From positions 496,001 to 560,000 of the forward strand of contig CANMVC010000001.1 of NCBI GenBank assembly GCA_947501325.1: 64,000 nt of DNA. Direction: 5' to 3'. The notes under the pieces are model-generated. The model saw only the letters and a program-made list of their open reading frames with translations. It did not search any database and was not told where the DNA came from. A program made the translations under genes and the position numbers. Shown here piece after piece: positions 32,926-43,970 of this stretch (positions within the stretch are counted from its first letter, which is position 1; the number at the start of each line of letters is the position of its first letter). The DNA is from an uncultured Sphingomonadaceae bacterium. GTDB taxonomy: Bacteria > Pseudomonadota > Alphaproteobacteria > Sphingomonadales > Sphingomonadaceae.

Positions 32926-34281
32926 TTAGACGACGCCGTAAGCCAGCATTGCATCAGCAACTTTCTTGAAGCCTGCAATATTCGCACCCTTCACATAGTC
33001 GACATAGCCATCGCCCTGATCGCCATATTCGACGCATTTCTCGTGAATGCCGCGCATCAGATCAGTGAGCATATTGCCTAGGCGTTCATTGTCCCAGGCG
33101 ATGCGTTCTGCATTCTGGCTCATTTCCAGACCGGAAACCGCAACACCGCCAGCATTGGCAGCCTTGCCTGGGCCATACATGATTTTCGCGTCATGGAAGA
33201 CATGAACACCATCCAATGTGGTCGGCATGTTAGCGCCTTCGGACACGCCAATGACACCATTGTCGACCAGCATCTTGGCTTCTTCCTTGTTCAGCTCGTT
33301 CTGGGTCGCACACGGAAGTGCAACATCACAAGCCACGCCCCAAGGTCGCTCACCGTCGTGATAGGAAGCGCCCTTAAACTCATCGACATATTCGCTGATG
33401 CGCCCACGGCGATTATTCTTCAGATCCTTGATCCAGTCGATTTTCTCCTGATCAATCCCGTCGGGGTCGTGGATAAAGCCGCCGCTATCCGACAGCGTCA
33501 GGACTTTGCCGCCCTGTTTGGTAATCTGCTCCGCAGCATGGGTTGCAACATTGCCCGACCCGGAAATAACCGCTGTCTTGCCGTCAATGCTGTCATTTTT
33601 GTGCTTCAGCATATTTTCAAGAAAATAGACGGCACCATAGCCAGTTGCTTCGGGCCGCATTTGTGAGCCGCCATATTCCAGGCCTTTGCCGGTGAGCACA
33701 CCCTCCCAACGGTTGGTGATACGCTTATACTGGCCGAACATATAACCAATTTCGCGGCCACCCACGCCAATGTCGCCGGCGGGAACATCCGTGTCTGGAC
33801 CGATATGACGATAAAGCTCGGTCATGAAGGATTGGCAGAAACGCATGACTTCGGCGTCAGACTTGCCTTTGGGGTTGAAATTGGCTCCGCCCTTGCCGCC
33901 GCCCATGGGCAGACCGGTCAGGGAGTTTTTAAACGTCTGTTCAAAAGCGAGAAATTTCAGAACACTTTCTGTCACACTCGGGTGAAAGCGAACGCCGCCT
34001 TTATAGGGACCAATGGCATTATTATTCTGGACCCGCCAACCGCGCTGGACACGAATATTGTGATTGTCATCTTCCCAACAAACGCGGAACGAAACAACCC
34101 GGTCGGGTTCGGCGATCCGGCGGAGAATCTGGGCGCTATGATACGCCTCTTTGTCTTCCATAAAGCCGTAAATATCTTGAGCGACTTCCTGAACCGCCTG
34201 AATAAATTCGGTTTGCCCGGGATTGCGTTTCTTAACGCCTTCCATGAATGTTGGTAAATCTACATGATCTGATACGGCCAT
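32926..34281 (-). CDS. gdhA: NADP-specific glutamate dehydrogenase
   Basis: GGGKGGANFNPKGKSDAEVMRFCQSFMTELYRHIGPDTDVPAGDIGVGGREIG. Confidence 0.97.
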   Translation of the reverse strand: MAVSDHVDLPTFMEGVKKRNPGQTEFIQAVQEVAQDIYGFMEDKEAYHSAQILRRIAEPDRVVSFRVCWEDDNHNIRVQRGWRVQNNNAIGPYKGGVRFHPSVTESVLKFLAFEQTFKNSLTGLPMGGGKGGANFNPKGKSDAEVMRFCQSFMTELYRHIGPDTDVPAGDIGVGGREIGYMFGQYKRITNRWEGVLTGKGLEYGGSQMRPEATGYGAVYFLENMLKHKNDSIDGKTAVISGSGNVATHAAEQITKQGGKVLTLSDSGGFIHDPDGIDQEKIDWIKDLKNNRRGRISEYVDEFKGASYHDGERPWGVACDVALPCATQNELNKEEAKMLVDNGVIGVSEGANMPTTLDGVHVFHDAKIMYGPGKAANAGGVAVSGLEMSQNAERIAWDNERLGNMLTDLMRGIHEKCVEYGDQGDGYVDYVKGANIAGFKKVADAMLAYGVV

Positions 34282-34412
34282 CGTCTTATTCCCCTATAAG
34301 GTAACTGTTTGCGCGCCCGTTATCAACTGCAATGCCCTCGAATCGCGATTGATTATGGAAACATATTAACGGCAATTTGTTCGATTGGTAAAGCTTTGAT
34401 ATTCAGCCCAAA

Positions 34413-35012
34413 TTATTCAGCTTGTTCCGCTTCTTCCGGCTCATCCTCTGGCTCCGTTTCCGCTTCTTCCTCGGGTGCAAAAACTGCTGCAAGCCGGGTT
34501 AGCTGCTCGCCAATAACGCCATCTACGGCAGGCGCGATCTGTTCGACCGGAAACTCCATATAGCCACCGACTTTGTAGACAAAGGATACTCCGGTATTTT
34601 CTCCATCCGGTTGCAGGCTGATCGTCAGCGTTCCGGTAACTGCCTCAGCCTGCAGCGGGCCAAGCGCCCCGGACATCCGCAGGGCTTTGTTGTTTTGCGC
34701 GAAAATCACGCGCATATGTTGCACGCTGCCCTCGGCGGATTTGATATTATCCGCGTCCGTTTTCCGGAGCAGTTCGCAAAAACAACCGCCTGCTTGGGCG
34801 ACCAGATAAAAATTATCAGCATTGCCGGAGAAGCTGTGGTCCCCGTTCCACCATCGCGCAGGAGCGATGATCGTCTTCCATACCTCCTCGGCTGATCCTT
34901 TGACCAGCTCTTGGTGTTTTACCGTGAAGCCATTATCGGCTGTGTTAGTCACTTCGGCCTGCGCCGCTGTCGCCATAAAAATAGCAGTAATGGATAGTAT
35001 GAATCGGAACAT
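34413..35012 (-). CDS. Exported SRPBCC (START-like) domain protein with acidic C-terminal tail
   Basis: Signal peptide MFRFILSITAIFMATAAQA; VKGSAEEVWKTIIAPARWWNGDHSFSG; Glu-rich tail. Start chosen at MFRF. Confidence 0.75.
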   Translation of the reverse strand: MFRFILSITAIFMATAAQAEVTNTADNGFTVKHQELVKGSAEEVWKTIIAPARWWNGDHSFSGNADNFYLVAQAGGCFCELLRKTDADNIKSAEGSVQHMRVIFAQNNKALRMSGALGPLQAEAVTGTLTISLQPDGENTGVSFVYKVGGYMEFPVEQIAPAVDGVIGEQLTRLAAVFAPEEEAETEPEDEPEEAEQAE

Positions 35013-35095
35013 TTGTGTCTCCCCCTTATTGATGAGGAGACTAGTTATCGTGCCCACCACTGGCAATGGTTTATCAAGCCATCGACCAATAGAAT

Positions 35096-35746
35096 TTAAT
35101 CAAGCGCTAGAACAGCCTCAATCGCTTTGCTGACAGCATCCATGCTGCCCATGCCATCCACTTTGGTGACAATGCCGCGCTCTTCATAGATGGGCAAGAT
35201 TGGTTGGGTCTTGGCACGATATTCGCCCATACGGGTGCGAACGGTTTCTTCATTATCATCCGGACGGCGTTTGAATTCTGTTGAACCACAAACATCGCAA
35301 ACACCTTCTTTGGCAGGCTGTTTGAACGTGTCGTGATAACCTTCACCGCAATTGCCGCAGGTAAAGCGACCGGTGATACGCTCAACCAGCGCTTCAACGT
35401 CCACGCTAAGCTCGATCACATGGTGGAGCTTGCGGTTCCGGGCCGTCAATATCTCATCGAGAGAATATACCTGAGCCTCGGTGCGCGGGTAACCGTCAAA
35501 AATAACGCCCTGGTCCGGGCCCAGCTCATCCAGTTTGTCGCCAATGATACCAGAAACGACTTCATCGGGGACAAGTTCGCCGGCATCCATCAGAGACTTG
35601 GCTTTCAAGCCAACTTCGGTGCCAGCCTTTACGGCTGCCCGGAGCATGTCACCGGTGGACAATTGGACCATGCCATGCCCCTCTTCAAGAAGGCCCGCCT
35701 GCGTGCCTTTACCGGCACCCGGTGGTCCCAACAGGATGATGTCCAT
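35096..35746 (-). CDS. adk: Adenylate kinase (long form with zinc-finger-like lid)
   Basis: MDIILLGPPGAGKGTQAGLL; lid Cys residues CGNCGEGYHD...CDVCGS. Confidence 0.98.
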   Translation of the reverse strand: MDIILLGPPGAGKGTQAGLLEEGHGMVQLSTGDMLRAAVKAGTEVGLKAKSLMDAGELVPDEVVSGIIGDKLDELGPDQGVIFDGYPRTEAQVYSLDEILTARNRKLHHVIELSVDVEALVERITGRFTCGNCGEGYHDTFKQPAKEGVCDVCGSTEFKRRPDDNEETVRTRMGEYRAKTQPILPIYEERGIVTKVDGMGSMDAVSKAIEAVLALD

Positions 35747-35790
35747 AAGTTACTGTCCCCTATAACCTCAAAAATCCGGAAGGAATATAT

Positions 35791-37164
35791 TTAGCGCTTC
35801 CGGCGGCCGCCCTTGAGTTTCGCTTTTTTCAGCAGATCGCCATATTGCAAAGCCAGCAGATGGCTTTGAATCTGGGTCACCGTATCGACAGTCACATTTA
35901 CGATAATCAGCAAGCTGGTACCGCCCAGGAAGAAGAGCGGCAAGTTTGTTTGGGCCATAACATATTCAGGCAGAACACAGACCAACGCCAGATAGGCCGC
36001 ACCCACCACTGTAATGCGAGTAAGCACATAATCGAGATAATCGGCGGTATTTTTACCGGGGCGAATGCCGGGTACAAAGCCGCCATTTTTTTTCAGATTC
36101 TCAGCCGTTTCCTCGGGGTTAAAAACAACCGCCGTGTAGAAGAAACAGAAGAAGATAATACCCGCTGCATAGAGCGCCATGTAAAGCGGTTGTCCATGCG
36201 CCAGATACTGGTTGAGCGCTATAATGAAATCACCGCTCGCGCTCTCGCCCGCCGTCGCATTGCCAGCAAACTGGCTAACCGTTAGCGGCATCAACAATAG
36301 GGACGACGCGAAAATCGGAGGAATCACGCCTGCTGTATTCACCTTCAAAGGAAGATGGCTGCGGTCCGCCTGCATCACGCCATTTTGCGTGGCCCGCTTG
36401 GGATATTGAATGAGTACGCGTCTCTGCGCTCGCTCCATGAAGCTGATGAACAGCACCAAGGCGACAACCATGGCGATCAGACCAATAATGGTCAGAGCGC
36501 CGATTGAACCGGTGCGGCTGCCTTCCATCAGGTTACCGACGAAAGTAGGCATTTGCGCCACGATACCGGCCATAATGATCAATGAAATACCATTGCCGAT
36601 ACCGCGACTGGTAATTTGTTCACCCAACCACATCAGGAACAGGGTGCCGCCAACGAGACTGATCACCGCACCTACACGGAAACCCATGCCGGGATTGACC
36701 ACGGCTTGAAGGCCGGATTGCGACGCAAAGCTTTCAAGCCCAACGGCTATGAAATAGCCCTGAATTGCGGTCAAACCAACCGTGCCATAGCGCGTATATT
36801 GGTTCAGCTTCTTGCGGCCTGCTTCACCGTCTTTCTTGATTGCGGCCAATGTCGGCGACAAAGCGGCTGCCAACTGCACGACGATCGATGCCGTAATATA
36901 GGGCATGACTCCCAATGCGATGAGGCTCATCCGCTCCAGCGAACCGCCGGAAAATGTGTTAAAAATATCGAGAACACCGCCGCGGGTCTGATCATACAGA
37001 TCCGCTAGCACGACTGGATCAACACCGGGCAGCGGGACAAAGCTGAGCAGGCGGAACACCACCAACGCGCCCAGCGTGAACCAGATGCGTTTACGAAGTT
37101 CGGTTGCTTCTCCGAATTTTGCCAGGCTCAAATTTGCTGCGACCTGATCGGCTTTTGATGCCAT
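35791..37164 (-). CDS. secY: Preprotein translocase subunit SecY
   Basis: LPGVDPVVLADLYDQTRGGVLDIFNTFSGGSLERMSLIALGVMPYITASI. Confidence 0.98.
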   Translation of the reverse strand: MASKADQVAANLSLAKFGEATELRKRIWFTLGALVVFRLLSFVPLPGVDPVVLADLYDQTRGGVLDIFNTFSGGSLERMSLIALGVMPYITASIVVQLAAALSPTLAAIKKDGEAGRKKLNQYTRYGTVGLTAIQGYFIAVGLESFASQSGLQAVVNPGMGFRVGAVISLVGGTLFLMWLGEQITSRGIGNGISLIIMAGIVAQMPTFVGNLMEGSRTGSIGALTIIGLIAMVVALVLFISFMERAQRRVLIQYPKRATQNGVMQADRSHLPLKVNTAGVIPPIFASSLLLMPLTVSQFAGNATAGESASGDFIIALNQYLAHGQPLYMALYAAGIIFFCFFYTAVVFNPEETAENLKKNGGFVPGIRPGKNTADYLDYVLTRITVVGAAYLALVCVLPEYVMAQTNLPLFFLGGTSLLIIVNVTVDTVTQIQSHLLALQYGDLLKKAKLKGGRRKR

Positions 37165-37285
37165 GCTAGTAGTTCCTTACCCGCCGTTCATGAAGGCGTT
37201 TCGCCTTCAAATCAATGCATCGATCCCATATCGGATGTTGCTGCCCTAAAAACAAGGCTCTTGGGCATCAAGCACAGCCGATACG

Positions 37286-37332
37286 AATAAAAAAGAAAGG
37301 CCCCGTCTATGCTCTAGAGCTTAGCGGGGCCG
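37286..37332 (-). terminator. Terminator-like hairpin between rplO and secY
   Basis: Minus strand GGCCCCGctaaGCTCTAGAGCatagaCGGGGCC followed by TTTCTTTTTT. Confidence 0.6.
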
Positions 37333-37346
37333 TTAATTGGTTTAAA

Positions 37347-37901
37347 TCAATCTTTCTTTTTGGCTCGGTTAGCCGCTTTTTTCTCGTTAGCGGGCTTTGA
37401 TGCCACAGCTTTCTTCTCGTTCTTGGGACGATGAACCGCTGCGCCAGCCACTATTTCGACTTTACCGCCAGCTTTTTCCACTGCTTCGATGGCGGCTTTG
37501 GAAGCGCCAGCAACTGCGATGGTTATTTTCGCTTTGATTTCGCCTTTGGCGAGCAGACGAACGCCGTCTTTGCCGCCACGGGTCAAGCCAGCTGCATTCA
37601 AAGCAGCCTGATCCAGCGTACCTTTATTTGCGAGCTTTTTGCTATCGATAAATTTCTGGATCATGCCCAGATTGACTTCAGCATAATCGGTACCGAATGG
37701 GTTATTGAAACCACGCTTTGGAAGCCGCATGTGAAGGGGCATCTGACCACCTTCAAAGCCATTGATGGAAACACCAGAGCGAGACTTCTGGCCTTTTTGA
37801 CCGCGTCCGGCTGTCTTGCCTTTGCCGGAACCAATGCCGCGGCCAACACGGGTACGCAATTTGCGCGCGCCGTCATTATCTCTAAGTTCGTTTAATTTCA
37901 T
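37347..37901 (-). CDS. rplO: 50S ribosomal protein L15 (with C-terminal Lys/Ala extension)
   Basis: [43 protein letters not shown]. Confidence 0.97.
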   Translation of the reverse strand: MKLNELRDNDGARKLRTRVGRGIGSGKGKTAGRGQKGQKSRSGVSINGFEGGQMPLHMRLPKRGFNNPFGTDYAEVNLGMIQKFIDSKKLANKGTLDQAALNAAGLTRGGKDGVRLLAKGEIKAKITIAVAGASKAAIEAVEKAGGKVEIVAGAAVHRPKNEKKAVASKPANEKKAANRAKKKD

Positions 37902-37947
37902 GTCGTGTACTCGCTTTCGCTTTTATTCGCACGATTGTCTTCAGGGT

Positions 37948-38127
37948 TTAACCTTCGACAACCTCTACAAGATGGTTCACCTTACGGATCATGCCGCGCA
38001 CTTCCGGTGTGTCTTCCAATTCGGAAACACGGTGCATTTTGTTCAGGCCCAGTCCGATCAGCGTTTTGCGCTGATCTTCAGGGCGACGGATTGGCGAACC
38101 AATCTGTTTGATTTTCACTTTAGCCAT
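37948..38127 (-). CDS. rpmD: 50S ribosomal protein L30
   Basis: Hand translation [59 protein letters not shown]; missing from the ORF track (59 aa). Confidence 0.97.
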   Translation of the reverse strand: MAKVKIKQIGSPIRRPEDQRKTLIGLGLNKMHRVSELEDTPEVRGMIRKVNHLVEVVEG

Positions 38128-38133
38128 TATGCC

Positions 38134-38892
38134 TTACTCCGTAACTGCTGCAGCATCGGCCTCAGCCTGTGCTTCAGAAGCGCCGCCGCGACCAAGCAGG
38201 TCAGCGATTTTCTTGCCGCGCCGCTGGGACACAGACTTGGGACTGGTCTGTTCACCAAGCGCCACGAATGTCGCCCGGATCATGTTATAAGGGTTGGATG
38301 TTCCGTTAGACTTGGTAACCACATCGGCAACACCAAGGCTTTCGAAAACCGCACGCATCGGACCACCAGCAATAATACCGGTACCTGGAGGCGCTGAACG
38401 CAAGGTCACGTTGCCTGCGCCGAATTGACCGGTGCCATCATGATGAAGGGTACGACCTTCACGCAGTGGAACGCGAACCATTTTCTTTTTCGCAGCAGCT
38501 GTTGCTTTGGTAATGGCTTCAGGCACTTCACGTGCTTTACCCTTACCGAAACCAGCACGACCTTTGCCGTCACCGACAACAACCAATGCCGCAAAACCAA
38601 AGCGCTTACCGCCTTTGACAGTTTTGGAAACACGGTTGATGTGAACCAGCTTCTCGATCAGCTCTTCGCCGCCATCATTGTTACCGCGACCACCACGGCC
38701 ACCGCGACCGCGTCCGCCATCACGGCCTCCGCGATTGTTGCCGCCATCCCGTCCGCCGCGATTTCCGCCGCGTCCCTGACGTTCGTTACCGCCGGTTTTG
38801 TTTTCAGGCGCTATCGCCGCTACAGGCTGATTGCCTTCACCGGTTGTACCGGGCTTCGCTGCACCTTCTGGTGTTTTGTTTTCATCAGCCAT
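38134..38892 (-). CDS. rpsE: 30S ribosomal protein S5 with RGG-rich N-terminal extension
   Basis: S5 core [33 protein letters not shown] preceded by ~75 aa [12 protein letters not shown] tail. Confidence 0.97.
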   Translation of the reverse strand: MADENKTPEGAAKPGTTGEGNQPVAAIAPENKTGGNERQGRGGNRGGRDGGNNRGGRDGGRGRGGRGGRGNNDGGEELIEKLVHINRVSKTVKGGKRFGFAALVVVGDGKGRAGFGKGKAREVPEAITKATAAAKKKMVRVPLREGRTLHHDGTGQFGAGNVTLRSAPPGTGIIAGGPMRAVFESLGVADVVTKSNGTSNPYNMIRATFVALGEQTSPKSVSQRRGKKIADLLGRGGASEAQAEADAAAVTE

Positions 38893-38893
38893 A

Positions 38894-39247
38894 TTAAAAC
38901 TCCAATCCGCCTTCGCGGGCCGCTTCAGCCAGGGCCTTTACACGTCCGTGAAAAAGGAAACCGCCGCGGTCAAAAATTACTTCGGTTACGCCAGCTTTTT
39001 TCGCTGCAGCTGCAACGCGCTTGCCGACATCGGCTGCCGCTGCACTATCGGCACCGGTTTTTACCTTGGACGCCTTGTCGATTGTCGAAGCAGCAGCAAC
39101 AGTCTTGCCCTCTGCATCATCAATGACCTGCGCATAGATATGACGGCCAGTACGGTGCACTGACAAACGAGGCTTTGTGAGCCCGCGCTTCCGCAATTTG
39201 GTGCGAACGCGTTGCTGACGCCGTTTGAATAGAGAAATATTAGCCAT
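38894..39247 (-). CDS. rplR: 50S ribosomal protein L18
   Basis: [29 protein letters not shown]. Confidence 0.97.
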   Translation of the reverse strand: MANISLFKRRQQRVRTKLRKRGLTKPRLSVHRTGRHIYAQVIDDAEGKTVAAASTIDKASKVKTGADSAAAADVGKRVAAAAKKAGVTEVIFDRGGFLFHGRVKALAEAAREGGLEF

Positions 39248-39250
39248 GGC

Positions 39251-39784
39251 TTATTTCTTCTTCCCTTCTTTGCGGAAAACATATTCGCCGCGATATTTGA
39301 TACCCTTGCCTTTATAAGGCTCCGGTTTACGCCAGCGCCGAATTTCTGCGGCGACCTGACCAACCTGTTGCTTGTCGATACCCGAGATCTCGACCGTGGT
39401 CTGATCCGGTGTCTTGATGGTGATGCCTTCTGGAATATCGAAGTTCACGTCATGGCTGAAACCGAGTTGCAGGTTCAGGACCTTGCCCTTTACCGCAGCA
39501 CGATAACCAACACCGGTAATCTCAAGAACCTTGGTATAGCCATCGGTTACACCGTCGACGAGGTTCTGAACCAGCGTCCGCTGCATACCCCAATAGGCCC
39601 GTGCACGGGTGGTTTTGTTCGCCGGGGTTACCAGCAAACCGCCATCGCTCAGCTCATAGCTCAAGTCATCAACCATAGGGGTCGAAAGCTCGCCCTTTGG
39701 TCCTTTGACCTTTACCAGACCGTCTTCCATTGTGGCGGTGACGCCATCAGGAATGCTAACTGCTTTTTTTCCGATACGAGACAT
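39251..39784 (-). CDS. rplF: 50S ribosomal protein L6
   Basis: [16 protein letters not shown]...[19 protein letters not shown]. Confidence 0.98.
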   Translation of the reverse strand: MSRIGKKAVSIPDGVTATMEDGLVKVKGPKGELSTPMVDDLSYELSDGGLLVTPANKTTRARAYWGMQRTLVQNLVDGVTDGYTKVLEITGVGYRAAVKGKVLNLQLGFSHDVNFDIPEGITIKTPDQTTVEISGIDKQQVGQVAAEIRRWRKPEPYKGKGIKYRGEYVFRKEGKKK

Positions 39785-39786
39785 GA

Positions 39787-40182
39787 TCAGAACACCTCTG
39801 CGAGTACTTCGCCGCCGACATTCTGGCTGCGCGCTTCTGCGTCAGACAAAACACCTTTTGGCGTCGAAACAATTGTGATGCCCAAGCCGTTACGTACGGT
39901 CGGCAGTTCGCTAGAACCACTGTAGATACGACGGCCAGGTTTTGAAACGCGGGCCACGTGGCGGATAGCCGGCTCGCCTTCAAAATATTTCAGTTCAATA
40001 CGAAGACCGGGGTGCTTGTTGACCTCTTCTTCGCTGTAGCCGCGAATATAACCTTCGCGCTGGAGAACTTCTAGAACAGCGCCACGCAGTTTGGAAGCGG
40101 GGCTAACCACGCTATCTTTACGCGCTTGCTGTCCGTTGCGGATACGGGTGAGCATATCACCCAAGGGATCGGTAAATGACAT
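39787..40182 (-). CDS. rpsH: 30S ribosomal protein S8
   Basis: [18 protein letters not shown]...[16 protein letters not shown]. Confidence 0.98.
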   Translation of the reverse strand: MSFTDPLGDMLTRIRNGQQARKDSVVSPASKLRGAVLEVLQREGYIRGYSEEEVNKHPGLRIELKYFEGEPAIRHVARVSKPGRRIYSGSSELPTVRNGLGITIVSTPKGVLSDAEARSQNVGGEVLAEVF

Positions 40183-40194
40183 ATTATCTTCCCT

Positions 40195-40500
40195 TTACCA
40201 GCTGGATTTCGTTACGCCGGGGATAAGGCCTTTATTGGCCATATCACGCAGCTCGATGCGGCAGAGACGGAACTTGCGGTAATAGCCGCGCGGACGCCCT
40301 GTTGTTTCGCAGCGGTTACGCACACGGGTTGGATTGCCGTTGCGCGGAATTTCCGCCATTTTCAGACGCGCCATCAACCGCTCGGTCTCGTCAAGAGACT
40401 GATCGTTGGCCATCGCCTTCAACTTCGCATAACGGCCGGCATATTTCTTCACCAGCTTTTTGCGACGTTCGTTTTTATTAATGGAACTCAGTTTCGCCAT
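40195..40500 (-). CDS. rpsN: 30S ribosomal protein S14
   Basis: [41 protein letters not shown]. Confidence 0.98.
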   Translation of the reverse strand: MAKLSSINKNERRKKLVKKYAGRYAKLKAMANDQSLDETERLMARLKMAEIPRNGNPTRVRNRCETTGRPRGYYRKFRLCRIELRDMANKGLIPGVTKSSW

Positions 40501-40569
40501 GACTTAAGTTCTCTTCCTTTCTTGCGTATCCCGGCAGCACGCCGCGATATAATGAATTCAAATACAGCC

Positions 40570-41148
40570 TTATGCTGCTGCTTGCTCTTCTTCTTCCTGC
40601 GGGAACGGGAAACCGAATAGTTTCAGAAGCTCGCGAGCTTCGTCATTCGTTTTCGCGCTTGTCGTCACGATAATGTCCATGCCACGCACCACATCGATGT
40701 TGTCATAGGCAATCTCAGGAAAAATAATCTGCTCTTTAATACCCATGGCAAAGTTGCCACGACCGTCAAAGCTTTTCGGGTTCAGTCCACGAAAGTCACG
40801 AATACGAGGCATAGCCACGGTAATCAAACGATCGAGAAATTCGAACATCCGCTCCCGACGCAATGTAACCTTGCAACCGATCGGCATGCCTTCACGCAGC
40901 TTGAACGTCGCGATGGACGTCTTTGCTTTAGTGATCACAGGCTTCTGACCGGCAATAAGCTCCATTTCAGCGGCAGCTGTTGTGGTCTTCTTCTTGTCCT
41001 GACTACCTTCTCCAACACCCATGTTCAGTGTGATCTTGGTGATCTTAGGCACTTCCATGTGATTGGAATAGTTGAACTTTTCCTGCATCGCTTTGACGAT
41101 TTCCTCGTCATATTTTTTGCGCATGCGCGGCAAAACTTTATCAGCCAT
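40570..41148 (-). CDS. rplE: 50S ribosomal protein L5
   Basis: [17 protein letters not shown]...[33 protein letters not shown]. Confidence 0.98.
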   Translation of the reverse strand: MADKVLPRMRKKYDEEIVKAMQEKFNYSNHMEVPKITKITLNMGVGEGSQDKKKTTTAAAEMELIAGQKPVITKAKTSIATFKLREGMPIGCKVTLRRERMFEFLDRLITVAMPRIRDFRGLNPKSFDGRGNFAMGIKEQIIFPEIAYDNIDVVRGMDIIVTTSAKTNDEARELLKLFGFPFPQEEEEQAAA

Positions 41149-41461
41149 CGACTTTCTCCCCGGATTTGACGGCTACACGAACCATCTTTCCGTCTTTCTC
41201 TTCGAAGCGAACCCGTGTGGGTTTGCCATCTTTAGGATCGGCCAGAGCAACTTTGCTGATGTGCATCGGTGCTTCACGGCGTTCCAGACCACCTTGTGGG
41301 TTAGCCTGTGTTGGTTTGCGGTGACGAATGGCAATATTAGCGCCCGCGACGATCAACTTACCGTCTTTTGGCATTACCTTGGTCACTTCACCGGATTTGC
41401 CTTTGTCCTTGCCGGACAGAACAACAACGGTGTCGCCTTTTTTAATTTTTGCACTGGCCAT
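41141..41461 (-). CDS. rplX: 50S ribosomal protein L24
   Basis: [21 protein letters not shown]. Confidence 0.97.
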   Translation of the reverse strand: MASAKIKKGDTVVVLSGKDKGKSGEVTKVMPKDGKLIVAGANIAIRHRKPTQANPQGGLERREAPMHISKVALADPKDGKPTRVRFEEKDGKMVRVAVKSGEKVDG

Positions 41462-41463
41462 GA

Positions 41464-41832
41464 TTATAGTACCTCCGGCGCAAGGCTAATGATTTTCATA
41501 TGCTTCTTGGCGCGCAGCTCGCGAACCACTGGGCCAAAAATACGGGTGCCGATTGGCTCCTTCGCATTGTTGACCAACACAGCAGCATTGGTATCGAAGC
41601 GGATAACCGAACCGTCTTTGCGGCGGATATCTTTGCGTGTGCGAACGATAACAGCCCGGTGAACATCACCTTTTTTGACCTTACCGCGCGGTGCAGCTTC
41701 CTTGATCGACACAACAATAATGTCGCCAACGCCAGCAAACCGGCGCTTGGAACCGCCCAGCACCTTGATACACTGCACGCGTTTGGCTCCGCTATTATCA
41801 GCGACCTCCAAGTTCGATTGCATCTGGATCAT
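41464..41832 (-). CDS. rplN: 50S ribosomal protein L14
   Basis: [33 protein letters not shown]; start chosen at MIQMQSN. Confidence 0.98.
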   Translation of the reverse strand: MIQMQSNLEVADNSGAKRVQCIKVLGGSKRRFAGVGDIIVVSIKEAAPRGKVKKGDVHRAVIVRTRKDIRRKDGSVIRFDTNAAVLVNNAKEPIGTRIFGPVVRELRAKKHMKIISLAPEVL

Positions 41833-41893
41833 TGATCCAATTCCTTCTTCATTCCGCCCCAAATCATCAGAGCACAGTTAAACTTCGCTAGCT

Positions 41894-42205
41894 TCAGCTT
41901 TCGGCTTTGACTTCGCCTTCGTCTGCAGCAGTAATTTCGCCAACCTTTGGAGTGGCAGGAGCCGCCGCAGCGCCAACCCGTTCCAGCACCTTCCAAGTTT
42001 TCAACTTGGAAATAGGTTTGGTTTCCTCGATGCGCACGGTTTCACCGGTGCTCATCTCGTTATTTTCATCATGCGCATGATATTTTTTCGAACGACGCAT
42101 AATTTTCCCGTAAAGCGGATGCTTCACTTTGCGTTCGACGTTAACAACAATTGTCTTGTTGCCTTTATCTGACACCACAGTGCCGGTGAGAATACGTTTT
42201 GGCAT
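41894..42205 (-). CDS. rpsQ: 30S ribosomal protein S17 with acidic C-terminal extension
   Basis: [47 protein letters not shown]. Confidence 0.97.
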   Translation of the reverse strand: MPKRILTGTVVSDKGNKTIVVNVERKVKHPLYGKIMRRSKKYHAHDENNEMSTGETVRIEETKPISKLKTWKVLERVGAAAAPATPKVGEITAADEGEVKAES

Positions 42206-42214
42206 ATCGGTTCC

Positions 42215-42427
42215 TTACGCCTTTTCTGCTAGCGCCGCTTTCGCGCGCTCGTTCTGCAGGGTTTTAATCGTCGCTATCGTGCGGCGCACTTCACGGATCC
42301 GACTTGGCTTTTCGAGCTGGTTGGTCGCAGCCTGAAAGCGCAGGTTAAATGCCTCACGCTTCAGTTCGCCCAGATCGCTTTCAAGCTGATCGTCGGTCTT
42401 GGTACGCAAATCTTCTGTCTTGCTCAT
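42215..42427 (-). CDS. rpmC: 50S ribosomal protein L29
   Basis: LGELKREAFNLRFQAATNQLEKPSRIREVRRTIA. Confidence 0.97.
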   Translation of the reverse strand: MSKTEDLRTKTDDQLESDLGELKREAFNLRFQAATNQLEKPSRIREVRRTIATIKTLQNERAKAALAEKA

Positions 42428-42431
42428 GTCC

Positions 42432-42863
42432 TTAACCTTCCAAATGTGACGTGTCGCCTAGGCGAGCCACAACTTTTGTCTTGATAGGAAGCTTCATCGC
42501 TGCGCGCTCGAAAGCCACGGCAGCAACGGGTCCAGGAACGCCGTCCAGTTCAAACATGATCCGGCCCGGCTTAACCCGGCAGGCCCAATATTCAACAGAA
42601 CCCTTACCTTTACCCTGACGGACTTCAGCAGGTTTCTTCGAAACCGGCACATCAGGGAAAATGCGGATCCACAAACGACCTTGCCGTTTCATGTGACGCG
42701 TGATCGCACGGCGAGCCGCTTCGATCTGGCGCGCAGTGATCCGGTCAGGCTCCATGGCTTTGAGACCGTAAGATCCAAAGTTCAGCGTCGTGCCGCCTGG
42801 TGCTTTTCCTTTAATCCGGCCTTTGAAAGCCTTGCGGAATTTATGTTTCTTTGGTTGCAGCAT
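42432..42863 (-). CDS. rplP: 50S ribosomal protein L16
   Basis: [39 protein letters not shown]. Confidence 0.98.
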   Translation of the reverse strand: MLQPKKHKFRKAFKGRIKGKAPGGTTLNFGSYGLKAMEPDRITARQIEAARRAITRHMKRQGRLWIRIFPDVPVSKKPAEVRQGKGKGSVEYWACRVKPGRIMFELDGVPGPVAAVAFERAAMKLPIKTKVVARLGDTSHLEG

Positions 42864-42887
42864 GATGCTTTACCTATTCCCTAAAAA

Positions 42888-43583
42888 TCAACGTGAGGGG
42901 CGAACGCCGGAAGTTTGCGCTTCCACCATCAACCGATCCTGAGCCATCGGGTCGTGACCCAATATCTCGCCTTTGAAAATCCAAACCTTGATACCGATGA
43001 TACCGTAAGCGGTGAGCGCTTCATATTCGGCATAGTCGATATTGGCGCGCAGTGTATGGAGCGGCACGCGGCCTTCACGGTACCATTCAACGCGGGCAAT
43101 TTCTGCTCCGCCCAAACGACCACCACAAACAATTTTAATACCTTCAGCGCCCAGACGCAGAGCGGACTGAACCGCACGCTTCATCGCACGGCGGAAAGCA
43201 ACACGGCGGATCAACTGATCACCAATGCCCTGTGCCACCAATTGCGCGTCAACTTCTGGCTTGCGAATTTCAACGATGTTCAAGGATACATCGCTGGAAG
43301 ACATGTCGCTCAGCTTGCGGCGCAGCTTTTCAATATCTGCGCCCTTTTTACCGATGATAACACCGGGACGAGCTGCATAGATAGAAACGCGGCAGGTTTT
43401 GGCTGGACGTTCGATGACAACCTTGGAAATCGCAGCCTGTGGCACGGTTTCCATGATAAATTTACGCATCTTGATGTCTTCCATCAAGAGATCGCCATAG
43501 TTGGAACCTTCCGCATACCAGCGGCTGTCCCAAGTCCGGTTAATCTGCAGGCGAAGCCCGATAGGATTACTTTTTTGACCCAT
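42888..43583 (-). CDS. rpsC: 30S ribosomal protein S3
   Basis: [24 protein letters not shown]...[22 protein letters not shown]. Confidence 0.98.
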   Translation of the reverse strand: MGQKSNPIGLRLQINRTWDSRWYAEGSNYGDLLMEDIKMRKFIMETVPQAAISKVVIERPAKTCRVSIYAARPGVIIGKKGADIEKLRRKLSDMSSSDVSLNIVEIRKPEVDAQLVAQGIGDQLIRRVAFRRAMKRAVQSALRLGAEGIKIVCGGRLGGAEIARVEWYREGRVPLHTLRANIDYAEYEALTAYGIIGIKVWIFKGEILGHDPMAQDRLMVEAQTSGVRPSR

Positions 43584-43586
43584 GGT

Positions 43587-43970
43587 TTACGCCTCTTCTT
43601 CTTCGTGTTCGCGAACTACGATACGAACGCGGCTGAAAGGTTTCAGGATTTGCGCCGACCGGCCACGAGCACGCGCTTTGAAACGCTTCATGGTCAGGCC
43701 TTTGCCAACGCTGGCTTCCTGAACGATCAATGCGTCAACATCCAGGTTATGGTTGTTTTCTGCATTGGCGATGGCGGAAGCGAGAACCTTGCTCACATCT
43801 TTGGCCATGCTCTTTTTAGAGAAGGACAGGATGTTCAAAGCGTCTTCCGCTTTCTTGCCGCGGATCAATTGTGCAACAAGGTTCAGCTTTTGAGCAGATC
43901 CACGAATGGAATTGCCAACAGCCAAAGCTTCATTGTCGCCAACGCGGCGGGGTGATGATGCCTTACCCAT
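43587..43970 (-). CDS. rplV: 50S ribosomal protein L22
   Basis: [44 protein letters not shown]. Confidence 0.97.
   Translation of the reverse strand: MGKASSPRRVGDNEALAVGNSIRGSAQKLNLVAQLIRGKKAEDALNILSFSKKSMAKDVSKVLASAIANAENNHNLDVDALIVQEASVGKGLTMKRFKARARGRSAQILKPFSRVRIVVREHEEEEA

Noticed and set aside
42915-43955. 346-aa plus-strand ORF opposite rpsC/rplV, and similar 45752-46918 opposite rplD/rplC
   Set aside because: Same antisense codon-bias artefact; spans two real genes and has no family features
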